Shown here: positions 29,654-37,383 of the stretch, one piece after another
Layout: each line of letters starts with the position of its first letter
Position numbering within the stretch: the first letter of the stretch is position 1
NCBI RefSeq assembly: GCF_002238045.1
Contig: NZ_NBYO01000003.1
Span: 62,001-126,000 of the forward strand
Origin: Notoacmeibacter marinus
Lineage (GTDB): Bacteria; Pseudomonadota; Alphaproteobacteria; Rhizobiales; Rhizobiaceae
Reading direction: 5' to 3'
DNA: 64,000 nucleotides
The notes under the pieces: generated by a model
The model's database searches: none
What the model saw: the letters and a program-made list of their open reading frames with translations, nothing else
Told to the model about the DNA's origin: nothing
Translations under genes and position numbers: made by a program

Positions 29654-31417
29654 TCAAGTGGCAAGGCTGTGACCAAACGAACACGCTTGCAGCAATCGGG
29701 CGCTCGCCCTATGAAGCGCTTCGTCACCGGATGGGTGGCCGAGTGGTTTAAGGCACCGGTCTTGAAAACCGGCGTGCGGGAGACCGTACCGTGGGTTCGA
29801 ATCCCACCCCATCCGCCACTTCAGTCCCTGAGTGGGCACTGAGTTTACGCCACTTTCCGCCACAAGCGTCTGTAGCAACCGAGACTTCGATCCCATGATA
29901 CGAACCTCGCCCTCGGCCACCTCGACACGCTGGGCGAGCGCGCGCAGGTGGTCGCGGCGATAGCCACCGCCTTCCAGCCGGATACGATCGCGGGCGGTTG
30001 CGGCGAACTTGCGCAGCATCTGCGGCGTTACCGCCTTCTGCCCCGTGTTTTGAAGCATGCCCTGCGCTCGCTCTGCATCGGCCTTGGCCTGATCGCGGAT
30101 GGCCTTGAGGCCGTCGATACGGTCTTTCAGCGCCGGGTCGTCCAGATCGGCCACTCCTGCCTCGATGGCGTCATAAAGCCGCTTGAGGCGCAGTTCCGAT
30201 TCGGCGGCGCGCTTGTTGAGTTCGGCGATATGCTCGCGGCGGCGCTCGGCATGTTCTTCCCTGCGGTCGAGCGCGGCGGCAAGAACGGTTTCCAGCCGCT
30301 CGGGCTGAAGTAGCTGTTTCTCAAGGTGATTGACCACAAGATCGTCCAGCTTCTCCATCGGCACGGCCATGCCTGTGCAAGCGGTCGGTCCCTGCCGCGC
30401 CTTCATCGAGCAGGCATAGTAGCGATAACGCCCGCCCTTGCCGGTCCGGATGGTCATGGCCCCGCCGCACTTGGCGCAATGGATCAAGCCGGTCAGCATG
30501 GTCGGGCCGCTGATGACGCGGGCGGGCATGACCTTGGGATTGCGGGCCTTGAGGAGCTTCTGCACCGCCTCGAATATTTCCTTGTCGATGATCGGCGGGA
30601 CAGGAACTGTCACGATCTCGCTGACGGGCTTCAATTCCTTGGTCTTGCTGCGCTTGTTGAACTCATGCTCGCCCATATAGGTGCGCCGGGTGAGGATGCG
30701 GTGAACCTGACCGATGCCCCAACGTCCGCCGTCGCGGGTGAAGATGCGCCGCTTGTTGAGGTAAGAGACAATGTTTTTGACACCCATCTGGCCGGTGGTG
30801 CCGTCGCCTTCCAGGGCGAGACGATAGATCAGCCGCACCGTGTCGACGTGGAGCGGGTCGATTTCCAGCTTCTTCTTGGTCTTGGCTCCGCGCTGCTCGG
30901 CAGCGACGGTGCGGTAGCCGATAGGAGGAAGCGAGCCGTTCCAGAAGCCCTGTCGCGCGTTCTCCTTCAAGGCCCGCATGACGTGCTTGGCGTTTTCCTT
31001 GGACTGGTATTCATCGAACAGCGCCATGATCTGCCGCATCATGACGTGCATGGGGTCGTCGCCCATTTCCTGAGTTATCGAAACCAGCTTCACGCCGTTC
31101 TTGGCGAGCTTGCGGACATAGAACTCAAGCTCGAAATGGTCGCGGAAGAAGCGGCTGAACGAATGGACCACAACCACATCGAACGGCACGGGTTTAGACG
31201 TGCCCGCCTCGATCATTCGCTGGAACTCCGGGCGGCGGTCGTTGGTGGCGGATGCGCCCGGTTCGATGAAGGTCTCGACCAGCCGCAAGCCGCGCGCCTC
31301 GCAATAGGCTTCGCCCTGCCGCTTCTGGTCGGGAATGGAAACATCATGCTCGGCCTGCCGCGCCGTCGAAACGCGCAGGTAAAGGGCGGCGCGTAGCGGC
31401 ACGGTGGAAGCGGTCAT
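29654..31417 (-). CDS. Large serine recombinase (site-specific integrase) whose frame runs into tRNA-Ser
   Basis: The 587-residue protein has a resolvase-type N-terminal domain with the nucleophile S17 in LYLRVSTARQAEHD, a recombinase domain (NARQGFWNGSLPPIGYRTV), a zinc ribbon (HCAKCGGAMTIRTG ... YYACS) and a coiled-coil C-terminal region (residues ~390-450). The last ~55 codons, from GWDSNPRYGLPHAGFQDR on, are the antisense reading of the tRNA-Ser gene and flanking chromosome, so they are not part of the conserved enzyme; the stop at 29654 lies on the chromosome side. It integrates the element at the 3' end of the tRNA. ATG 31417 is preceded by GAGAAGGAGACATCGCC. Confidence 0.93.
   Translation of the reverse strand: MTASTVPLRAALYLRVSTARQAEHDVSIPDQKRQGEAYCEARGLRLVETFIEPGASATNDRRPEFQRMIEAGTSKPVPFDVVVVHSFSRFFRDHFELEFYVRKLAKNGVKLVSITQEMGDDPMHVMMRQIMALFDEYQSKENAKHVMRALKENARQGFWNGSLPPIGYRTVAAEQRGAKTKKKLEIDPLHVDTVRLIYRLALEGDGTTGQMGVKNIVSYLNKRRIFTRDGGRWGIGQVHRILTRRTYMGEHEFNKRSKTKELKPVSEIVTVPVPPIIDKEIFEAVQKLLKARNPKVMPARVISGPTMLTGLIHCAKCGGAMTIRTGKGGRYRYYACSMKARQGPTACTGMAVPMEKLDDLVVNHLEKQLLQPERLETVLAAALDRREEHAERRREHIAELNKRAAESELRLKRLYDAIEAGVADLDDPALKDRIDGLKAIRDQAKADAERAQGMLQNTGQKAVTPQMLRKFAATARDRIRLEGGGYRRDHLRALAQRVEVAEGEVRIMGSKSRLLQTLVAESGVNSVPTQGLKWRMGWDSNPRYGLPHAGFQDRCLKPLGHPSGDEALHRASARLLQACSFGHSLAT
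29729..29818 (+). tRNA. tRNA-Ser (anticodon UGA)
   Basis: A 90-base tRNA with acceptor stem GGATGGG/CCCATCC, D arm, anticodon stem CCGGT/ACCGG around loop CTTGAAA (anticodon TGA at 29763-29765), a long class II variable arm (TGCGGGAGACCGTA region), TPsiC arm GTGGGTTCGAATCCCAC and encoded CCA. It serves as the integration site of the mobile element to its right. Confidence 0.97.
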
Positions 31418-31475
31418 GGCGATGTCTCCTTCTCAATTATGACTCGACCGCAACTATCTGGCCGCATGACTGCGC

Positions 31476-31784
31476 TCAAGCCGCATTCTCCAATGGACGC
31501 GCGCGCTCGACCCGCTCGCGCTCCTTGGGCGTGTTCATCACCTCCCAAAGATCGCTGCGCCGCTGCACGTTGAGCCAGAAGTCCGGGCTGTTGCCGAACA
31601 CACGGGCCAGGATCAGCGCCGTTGCCGCCGTCACGTTCCTGCGATTGCCGCACAGCTCGTTGACGTGCTTGCGCTGAACGCCCATCGCCTCGGCGAGCGC
31701 CCCCTGCGTCAAACCCATCGGCTGCATGAACTCTTCAGTGAGGATTTCGCCGACAGTCGCCGGCTTGCGCTTGGTGGTCAGCAT
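31476..31784 (-). CDS. higA: HigA-family antitoxin (XRE helix-turn-helix)
   Basis: The 102-residue protein is an HTH antitoxin of the VapI/HigA type: GEILTEEFMQPMGLTQGALAEAMGVQRKHVNELCGNRR, followed by RVFGNSPDFWLNVQRRSDLWE. It neutralises the HigB toxin encoded just upstream and represses their shared promoter. ATG 31784 is the family-typical start, 13 bases after higB; the open frame reaches to 31853, inside higB. It also sits 58 bases upstream of the integrase gene, and could stabilise the element. Confidence 0.92.
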   Translation of the reverse strand: MLTTKRKPATVGEILTEEFMQPMGLTQGALAEAMGVQRKHVNELCGNRRNVTAATALILARVFGNSPDFWLNVQRRSDLWEVMNTPKERERVERARPLENAA

Positions 31785-31797
31785 CTTTGCCTCGTTC

Positions 31798-32094
31798 TCA
31801 TCGGTAGCTGTGATCGTCCAGATAGATTCCGTCCGCCTCGCCGCGCTTACCATCCCACTGGAAGATCAACCGCCATTGCTGGTTGACCCGAATGGAATGG
31901 AAACCCGCCAGATTGCCGCGCAGCTTCTCGAAGTGATTGCTGGGCGGCACGCGCAAGTCCTGATCGGTCACGGCGTCGTCAATCATCTGGAGCTTGCGGA
32001 ACAAGCGGGCTTCCAGGTCGGAAGGGATGTTGCGAGAGCGGATATCATCCACAAAGAAGGCCCGCAGCCAGTCGTCCCGAAAGCCTACGATCAC
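31798..32094 (-). CDS. higB: HigB/RelE-family toxin
   Basis: The 98-residue protein matches the HigB type of RelE-fold mRNA interferases: FRDDWLRAFFVDD, ARLFRKLQMIDDAVTDQDLRVPPSNHFEKLRGNLAGFHSIRVNQQWRLIFQWD and the closing YLDDHSYR with the conserved H-Y-type end. The toxin-first order is typical of higBA. It is likely an addiction module keeping the element in the chromosome. Confidence 0.93.
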   Translation of the reverse strand: MIVGFRDDWLRAFFVDDIRSRNIPSDLEARLFRKLQMIDDAVTDQDLRVPPSNHFEKLRGNLAGFHSIRVNQQWRLIFQWDGKRGEADGIYLDDHSYR

Positions 32095-32158
32095 AGCGTC
32101 ACTCCAATGACGGGCATATGTACCACTCTATAACTCATATCGCAATAGGAAACAGGGT

Positions 32159-32443
32159 TCAGCCACCGGAGCCGAACAGTTCATCGAACAGGTCGCCGAA
32201 CCACCGCTCGAACACCTTGATCTCGGCTTCCGTGACTGGAACGGGGTCGGGCCAGTCGTCGGTGACGGTCCATGTGGACAGGTCATGTTTGGGCGGCCTG
32301 CCGGGAAAGGGCCACGGATAGTCCAGCAATTCCTCAAGCTGCTCCGACGCGGTGAGCGGTCTGTCGGCGCGCGGGGAATGGGATTCGTCGGTTGCTCCGT
32401 CATGTTCCGGATCGGCCGACGCGGTAGCCTTAGCGGGCTTCAT
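32159..32443 (-). CDS. Small hypothetical protein of the mobile element
   Basis: The 94-residue acidic protein has a low-complexity N-terminus (KATASADPEHDGATDE), a proline/tryptophan-rich centre (LLDYPWPFPGRPPKHDLSTWTVTDDWPDPVPVTEAE) and the end FERWFGDLFDELFGSGG. I do not recognise a domain. ATG 32443 overlaps the alpA stop by 14 bases, so the two genes appear coupled. The open frame extends 13 codons upstream to 32482. Confidence 0.55.
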   Translation of the reverse strand: MKPAKATASADPEHDGATDESHSPRADRPLTASEQLEELLDYPWPFPGRPPKHDLSTWTVTDDWPDPVPVTEAEIKVFERWFGDLFDELFGSGG

Positions 32444-32645
32444 CGGCTTCTTCCTCCGGCCGCCATCTGACCGGATCGGCAACCCATCGGTTGATGTCGG
32501 ATTCGCGCCATCCCGCGCCGTTGATGCTGATCTTGAGTTGGGGTGGGAAGGTGCCCTCGGCGATCTTGCGGTAGATCGTGGACCGGGACAGGCCGGTGCG
32601 GTCTTGGACGGTGTTCATGCGGATGATACGGTCTGGTTGGCGCAT
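32430..32645 (-). CDS. AlpA-family DNA-binding protein (excisionase-like)
   Basis: The 71-residue protein has the AlpA/MerR-like winged helix pattern: RIIRMNTVQDRTGLSRSTIYRKIAEGTFPPQLKI, then WRESDINRWVADP. Such proteins regulate or assist excision of integrated elements and often sit between integrase and transfer genes, as here. The next gene upstream, traA, is 130 bases away. Confidence 0.88.
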   Translation of the reverse strand: MRQPDRIIRMNTVQDRTGLSRSTIYRKIAEGTFPPQLKISINGAGWRESDINRWVADPVRWRPEEEADEAR

Positions 32646-32775
32646 GGCTTTTCTGCCTCCTGCTGGTTGTTCCTGAAGGGTGCGGGAATCAGACAGAGCG
32701 GCGAATTACCGTTGCGCAATAGCTATTTAGCTGGCGTCGTGCTGTGGCGTAGAAGCGGCGGCAAATAGGATGATC

Positions 32776-35760
32776 TTAGAGGCCGATCCCGCGTCCCCGT
32801 CCCAGGTCGATGCCGTGGGTGAAGGCGAGTTCGGCGCCGAGTCGGCGGCCTGATTCGAACTGAATCCCGAGTTCCAATTTGCGGTTTACGAGGATGGATT
32901 CCAGTTGCAGATCGCGTTGGAGGCTTTTCGCCATGTCTCCCATCGACGAGCGGGTGGCATTGTAGCCGGACATGTCGCCAGTCTGGTATTGGCGGTGGCT
33001 GGTGCGGTCGAGTTTCTGCCAGCGCTCCACGAAGCGGTCAGCGCGGCGCTGCGGGTCGGTGCGGATTTCTGTTTCGAGCTGCAGGGCGCGAACCGCGCGG
33101 TTGACACGGCCACTGCCTGCCTCTCGGGCAAGCTCCGGGTCTTTGACATACGCGGCCTCGGCATCGCGCCAGCCATGCGGCCGCACTTCCTCAAAGGCTT
33201 TGCGGGCATCGGTCAATTCGCGCATCTGCTCAGGGCTGGCCTTGCCGCCCGTGTCCTCGGTACTGAATATCCCGTCCACCGCGCGGGCATGACGCTTGAG
33301 CGCATCGGTTCGGGCACGGCGCATCGCCAATTCCGGGTCATCGGCATCCTCCCTCGCAAGCGATGCCGGTTCACGCTGCGGACCATCCGCGTCCGCTCTT
33401 CCCATTTGCGGCCGATCTCCGGCGTCCGCGCAAGGCGCGCCGTCTGCGGAGAGGCGCAGGCCGTCGAACATGCTGCGCACCTTCTCCGGCACCTGCCTTG
33501 CGATCTCAACAACCCGCTCCATCCGCTTGCGGAAGGTGATGCCACGCCGTTCGGCATAGTCCTGCGCTGGTTCGTAATCTGTCGCCATGTCCTTGGCGCG
33601 GTCGCGCGACAGGGTTTTGGTGAGCCGGTCTCGATTGGCGAAGTCGTCGCGACCATAATGCAGGTCCATGCTATCGCGATGCCGTGACAAGCCGACATAG
33701 CTGCCATGGGTGTCCATGCCCGGCGTTGCCAGGACATGCGTCCGGTCCACCGTCATGCCCTGCGCCTTGTGGATCGTCGCGGCATATCCGTGGTCGATGC
33801 GGTTGTAGTCCTTGAGGTCGAGGGCAATGGACCGGCCATCATCGGCCTGCACTGTTATGCTCTGTGCGCTGACCTGCTCGATGGTGCCGAGTGTGCCGTT
33901 CTTCACGCCAAGCCCGCGTTCGTTCTGCAGGAAGATGACGCGGTCCCCGGAGGCAAAGCTGCGAGCGCCGCGTTCGACTGTGACGCGCACGTCCTCGCCC
34001 AGATCGCCAGCCTCCCGCATTCGGTCGCGGGCGGCCTTATTGAGTTCCCGCACTTCAGCATTGGTATGGGTGAGGATGATCCTGCTGCTGTCTGGTGACG
34101 CCTGCCGCTGGCGGTCCCATCTGTCGATCAGATCGCCGCGCGCGTGCTCGCGGGATGCGGCCTCATGCACCATGCCATGACTGTCATAGGCTTGGATCGC
34201 ATGAACGGTTCTGCCGGTGGCCAGATCGCGGGTGGCCGCGCGCTGCCAGTTCACGCGCTGGCGGCGGACGGTGCCGATCTCCGCGCCGCCGTGACGCTCG
34301 TAGACAGATCGGAAGGCCGCGCCTGCCTCGATGGATTGCAATTGCTGCGGATCGCCGACCAACACAACTTTCGCGCCCGCTTCCGCCGCATGTGACAGCA
34401 CGCGCTCCAACTGCCGCGTGCCGACCATGCCCGCCTCGTCGATGACAAGCACATCGCGGCTGGTGAGCATTTCGCGACCCTGTTTCCAGCCATGTTCCAT
34501 GCTGGCGATGGTGCGCGAGGCGATGCCTGATCCGCCTTCTAGATTCTCGACGGCGATACCGGACAGAGCAACGCCGCGAACCTCAAAGCCCGCCGCTTCC
34601 CAAGCCTCGCGCGTCACGCCCAATATGGTGCTCTTTCCCGTCCCGGCATAACCCACGACGATGCCAAGATCGCGCCCGTCCGTGACATGCGCCAGCGTAC
34701 CAACCTGCTCGCCGGAGAGGACAAGACCGCGCTGTTCGGCGTGCGCAAGTGCGGCCGCTCTGTCTCGGTCGCTGACCTCGTGCAATTCCTTCCCGGCCAT
34801 GAGTTCCGCCGCGCGGTGCAACCGCTGTTCGGCCTCGATCATGTCGCGTGTGGTGAACCGATCCTCGCCGCGTCTGTCCTGCCCGAGTTCGACCAGATCG
34901 GGCGAGCCGCCCATCGCGCCCATGACTTCGTTGAACTGCTCGATGCCGTCACTGTGCCGATGCGCGAACATTGCCATATCGCGCCGCGTGAAGGTCGATT
35001 GCCGATGTGTGATCGCGTCCAGTGCAACGGAGGGATCAGCGATGATCCGCGCGCCGTTGTTGCGGGCTATTTCGCGGTGCATGTCCGCGCGGTCGGCGGC
35101 CTCGATCCCTTCGCCCTCAATGCGCTTCGCGGGTGCACCGACCTGGCTCTGCGGCTCCAGGCCGATACCCTGTGCGTCAAGACTGCGATGATCGATCCGC
35201 GCGTCTATGTCGAGTTCGGCCAGCCGCTCGTTGACATGCTCGGCCCAGCGTTCACGCCAACGTTCGACTATCTCCGTGCGGTTCCACTCCCGCACCTTCG
35301 GGCCGAAACCGTTCTCGTCCACGCTGCGCATGGTGAGCATCACATGCGCATGGGGCTTCGGCATGCCGTCCTCGCCGATGTCCCAATGCACATTCAGGTC
35401 GGCGATCATGCCCTGATCGACAAATTCGGATTGTGCGAAATCGCGGGCAAGCTCGATGCCCTGTGCCTGCGTCATCTCGCGCGGAATGGCGAACTCCACC
35501 TCGCGGGCAAGCTGCGCGTCCTTTCGAACTTCGAACGCCTCCACATCGTTCCAGAGCCGTTCGCGGTCGGACCATTGCTCCGGCGCGCCGTCCGGCAGCA
35601 GCACCTCGGAATGGACGACACCACGCTTGGCGGAAAAGTCCTGTACGCGGTCGATGCGTTCGTCGCGCATCCGCGAGGCCGAGCGGTAGGCGGCAGACGC
35701 TACCGCGCTACTCCCAGCCTTGCGGCCGATGACTTTGACATGAAGATGATAGATCGCCAT
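32776..35760 (-). CDS. traA: Ti-type conjugative relaxase/helicase TraA
   Basis: The 994-residue protein starts with a MobA/MobL relaxase domain (IYHLHVKVIGRKAGSSAVASAAYRS, HxH metal motif in KPHAHVMLTMR near residue 145), followed by a RecD-like helicase with Walker A VGYAGTGKSTILG near 370, Walker B LVIDEAGMVGT, and motifs LVGDPQQLQSIEAGAAF and YAATIHKAQGMTVDR. It nicks oriT and unwinds the transferred strand. At about 1000 residues it is somewhat shorter than the Ti plasmid TraA, chiefly in the C-terminal part. Start codon ATG 35760 is preferred over ATG 35769. It is divergent from traC with the oriT in between. Confidence 0.94.
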   Translation of the reverse strand: MAIYHLHVKVIGRKAGSSAVASAAYRSASRMRDERIDRVQDFSAKRGVVHSEVLLPDGAPEQWSDRERLWNDVEAFEVRKDAQLAREVEFAIPREMTQAQGIELARDFAQSEFVDQGMIADLNVHWDIGEDGMPKPHAHVMLTMRSVDENGFGPKVREWNRTEIVERWRERWAEHVNERLAELDIDARIDHRSLDAQGIGLEPQSQVGAPAKRIEGEGIEAADRADMHREIARNNGARIIADPSVALDAITHRQSTFTRRDMAMFAHRHSDGIEQFNEVMGAMGGSPDLVELGQDRRGEDRFTTRDMIEAEQRLHRAAELMAGKELHEVSDRDRAAALAHAEQRGLVLSGEQVGTLAHVTDGRDLGIVVGYAGTGKSTILGVTREAWEAAGFEVRGVALSGIAVENLEGGSGIASRTIASMEHGWKQGREMLTSRDVLVIDEAGMVGTRQLERVLSHAAEAGAKVVLVGDPQQLQSIEAGAAFRSVYERHGGAEIGTVRRQRVNWQRAATRDLATGRTVHAIQAYDSHGMVHEAASREHARGDLIDRWDRQRQASPDSSRIILTHTNAEVRELNKAARDRMREAGDLGEDVRVTVERGARSFASGDRVIFLQNERGLGVKNGTLGTIEQVSAQSITVQADDGRSIALDLKDYNRIDHGYAATIHKAQGMTVDRTHVLATPGMDTHGSYVGLSRHRDSMDLHYGRDDFANRDRLTKTLSRDRAKDMATDYEPAQDYAERRGITFRKRMERVVEIARQVPEKVRSMFDGLRLSADGAPCADAGDRPQMGRADADGPQREPASLAREDADDPELAMRRARTDALKRHARAVDGIFSTEDTGGKASPEQMRELTDARKAFEEVRPHGWRDAEAAYVKDPELAREAGSGRVNRAVRALQLETEIRTDPQRRADRFVERWQKLDRTSHRQYQTGDMSGYNATRSSMGDMAKSLQRDLQLESILVNRKLELGIQFESGRRLGAELAFTHGIDLGRGRGIGL

Positions 35761-35789
35761 CGCGATCAAGAATTGTCACGAAGAAGCGC

Positions 35790-35820
35790 ACGTCGGAACG
35801 ACGTATAAGCGCGCCCTCCC
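35790..35820. other. Probable origin of transfer (oriT), Ti/IncQ type
   Basis: A perfect 6-base inverted repeat, ACGTCG at 35790-35795 and CGACGT at 35799-35804, is followed immediately by ATAAGCGCGCCCTCCC at 35805-35820. This closely resembles the nick region of IncQ and Ti-type oriTs (core TAAGTGCGCCCT). The position, between divergent traA and traC, is the same as in Agrobacterium Ti plasmids. Confidence 0.82.
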
Positions 35821-35928
35821 TCGAAAAAATCTCGGGATGGACCGGGCCGTGCCACACCGTCCCGGCAACAATACTGCGTTCAGGCTTCCAAGCAACTATC
35901 ATCTCTGCATCAACAGCTTATGGAGACG

Positions 35929-36258
35929 ATGGTGCGCAAGCCACGGGATTATGATGCAGAATTGAAAGCACTGGAAGACAAGGCGCGAGAACTGAAAACC
36001 CGCAAGGTGCAGCAACTCGGCGAGCTGGTCATCGCCACCGGAGCCGATGTGCTCACCATCGACGAATTGGCTGGTGCGCTGGTTGCGCTGGCGGAAACCA
36101 AAGACGCCGGAAAGAGGGAGGCGTGGGCGAATCGCGGCGCGGCGTTCTTTCGCAGCAAATCGCGGCGAACTGCACCAGCGCCTGACCGCAACGCTGGCGG
36201 CGCTCCGGCGCAACCGGGCAGCGCGCAATCGGCATCGGGCGGCGCGGGCGCGACATGA
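35929..36258 (+). CDS. traC: Conjugal transfer protein TraC-like
   Basis: The 109-residue protein has an N-terminal charged helix (DYDAELKALEDKARELKTRKVQQLGELVIATGADVLTIDELAGALV) resembling TraC of Ti-type plasmids, an accessory DNA-transfer protein acting at the oriT with TraA and TraD, and a low-complexity Ala/Gly/Pro tail. ATG 35929 follows GGAG; ATG 35920 is an alternative. traD begins one base after its stop. Confidence 0.75.
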   Translation: MVRKPRDYDAELKALEDKARELKTRKVQQLGELVIATGADVLTIDELAGALVALAETKDAGKREAWANRGAAFFRSKSRRTAPAPDRNAGGAPAQPGSAQSASGGAGAT

Positions 36259-36259
36259 C

Positions 36260-36526
36260 ATGCGCAACTGGCAGATCGAGCGCCGCAAGCGAACGCGGCA
36301 TCTGATCGAACTCGGTGGCCTTGTCGTCAAGGCGGGGATTGTGGACCTTACAGGCGACGACCGCGCCATGATCTACGGTGCGCTGATCTGGATGGCCGAT
36401 AAGCTTAACGGCGTAGACGGAGAACGGGCGCGAGAGCTGTGGGCCGGAAAGGGGAAAGAGGCGTTCGCAACGGAACAGGAAAAAAAAGCGCCAACCACAT
36501 CGCACATACGGCGTGACGGGACGTGA
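36260..36526 (+). CDS. traD: Conjugal transfer protein TraD-like
   Basis: The 88-residue protein matches the small TraD of Ti-type transfer systems: RNWQIERRKRTRHLIELGG, VVKAGI.DLTGDDRAMIYGAL and a charged C-terminus ending in KGKEAF. It starts directly after traC. In complete systems traG, the coupling protein, follows; here no traG is present. Confidence 0.8.
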   Translation: MRNWQIERRKRTRHLIELGGLVVKAGIVDLTGDDRAMIYGALIWMADKLNGVDGERARELWAGKGKEAFATEQEKKAPTTSHIRRDGT

Positions 36527-36833
36527 CCGATGGCGGGCGGCGCGGAGACCTCACATATCGCAGCGCTGCCCGCCATCACTGCAAAGTTCCTTTCCTTTGG
36601 TGGTGTTCTGCGCCTTTCAGGATAAGAATTTTTTGCACTGGAATCCAGCGGGCACCATGTTATTCCATGTCGTGCCCAACGTGAACCTCACGTCCCACGA
36701 GCGACCCAAGACTCGGGCCGCAAGGCGTCGCAAATACCTGCTGCAAAACTCAGACTCTTGCGGGTGTGCATCGCGACGCGAGCAAGATCGAAAGGTCAAG
36801 AATTATGCGACGCTGGCGATGCGGTGAGAGCAG
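36527..36833. other. Gap without a recognisable gene between traD and the RiPP-like operon
   Basis: The 307 bases separate two convergent blocks. A 104-codon frame on the plus strand (36513-36827) and a 60-codon frame on the minus strand (36617-36799) are present but show no family features. No traG remnant, terminator or attachment repeat could be identified. The base composition shifts toward lower G+C from here on. Confidence 0.5.
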
Positions 36834-37379
36834 CTAGAACAAGTATCCAATCATGTCGATGTTGCCAACGGGCCAGCGTGTATGTCGCAATGGCTTGACG
36901 AGGAAGCAATCAGAAAGGTCGCGCTCAATAATAGTCACGCTTTCAACGTCCTCAACGGCTAGCCACTTCGTCATCGCAGGGTTAACATGGTGGAAACCAT
37001 TCGCGATGTAGAGCGTGTCGACGTCGCCCATCAAAACAAGGAAGTCGACATTGGAAGCTGCCGCCAAGCTTTCGACTTGCTTAAGAAGGTCGCTAGCGAG
37101 GCCAGCGCCGCGATGCGCTAGTCTCACGCAGAGATCGATGATCCCGAAGATCCTGATGATATTTCCCCCCACCCTGATAACGCGGTGATCAACACCTAGC
37201 TGGCCGATGACGGTTTCGCCTTCAAACGCCAGATAGCGAAAGTGCGGCAGTTGTTTAAAATAGGTTCTGCCATCGAAAGTGTCGGGGAAACTCTCGTCCA
37301 ACAGCGCCACAATCTGCGACGCCGTTCGCGTATCGATCTCGTACTCTGGTACGCATTTCACACGATAGTCGTTTGCCAT
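36834..37379 (-). CDS. GNAT-family N-acyltransferase of the RiPP-like operon (NodA-like pattern)
   Basis: The 181-residue protein has the GNAT core: a strand pair FRYLAFEGETVIGQLGVDHRVI, a beta-strand leading to the acyl-CoA loop V85-R-L-A-H-R-G-A-G-L-A (R/QxxGxG/A type), and a C-terminal strand. The acceptor and acyl chain are unknown. Two stretches recall NodA, the Nod-factor N-acyltransferase, from memory of that family: the IIDLCVRLAHRGAGLA region and the ending W169-P-V-G-N-I-D-M-I-G. That would suit a fatty-acyl rather than acetyl donor. It is the last gene of the operon, 4 bases after the arginase gene, which suggests it acylates an amine produced by that enzyme. The function is inference. 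Confidence 0.72.
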   Translation of the reverse strand: MANDYRVKCVPEYEIDTRTASQIVALLDESFPDTFDGRTYFKQLPHFRYLAFEGETVIGQLGVDHRVIRVGGNIIRIFGIIDLCVRLAHRGAGLASDLLKQVESLAAASNVDFLVLMGDVDTLYIANGFHHVNPAMTKWLAVEDVESVTIIERDLSDCFLVKPLRHTRWPVGNIDMIGYLF

Positions 37380-37383
37380 CAGT

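Larger units (their letters stand above)
29796..36526. mobile_element. Integrated mobilizable element at tRNA-Ser; right end unresolved
   Basis: The element starts at the 3' end of tRNA-Ser and carries a serine integrase, HigBA, an AlpA-like regulator, a Ti-type TraA relaxase, an oriT and traC/traD. It lacks traG, a replication protein and type IV secretion genes, so it could be mobilized only with help. The listed end is the last recognisable transfer gene. The true right end may lie further on, between 36.5 and 44.8 kb, which would make the RiPP-like operon its cargo. I could not find a second copy of the tRNA 3' sequence by eye. Confidence 0.75.

Noticed and set aside
29654-29820. Integrase C-terminal peptide including the tRNA antisense
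   Set aside because: The GWDSNPR-like peptide is the usual antisense reading of a tRNA and is not a conserved protein domain.
36513-36827. Plus-strand 104-codon open frame after traD
   Set aside because: No recognisable motif; overlaps the traD end; no ribosome site.
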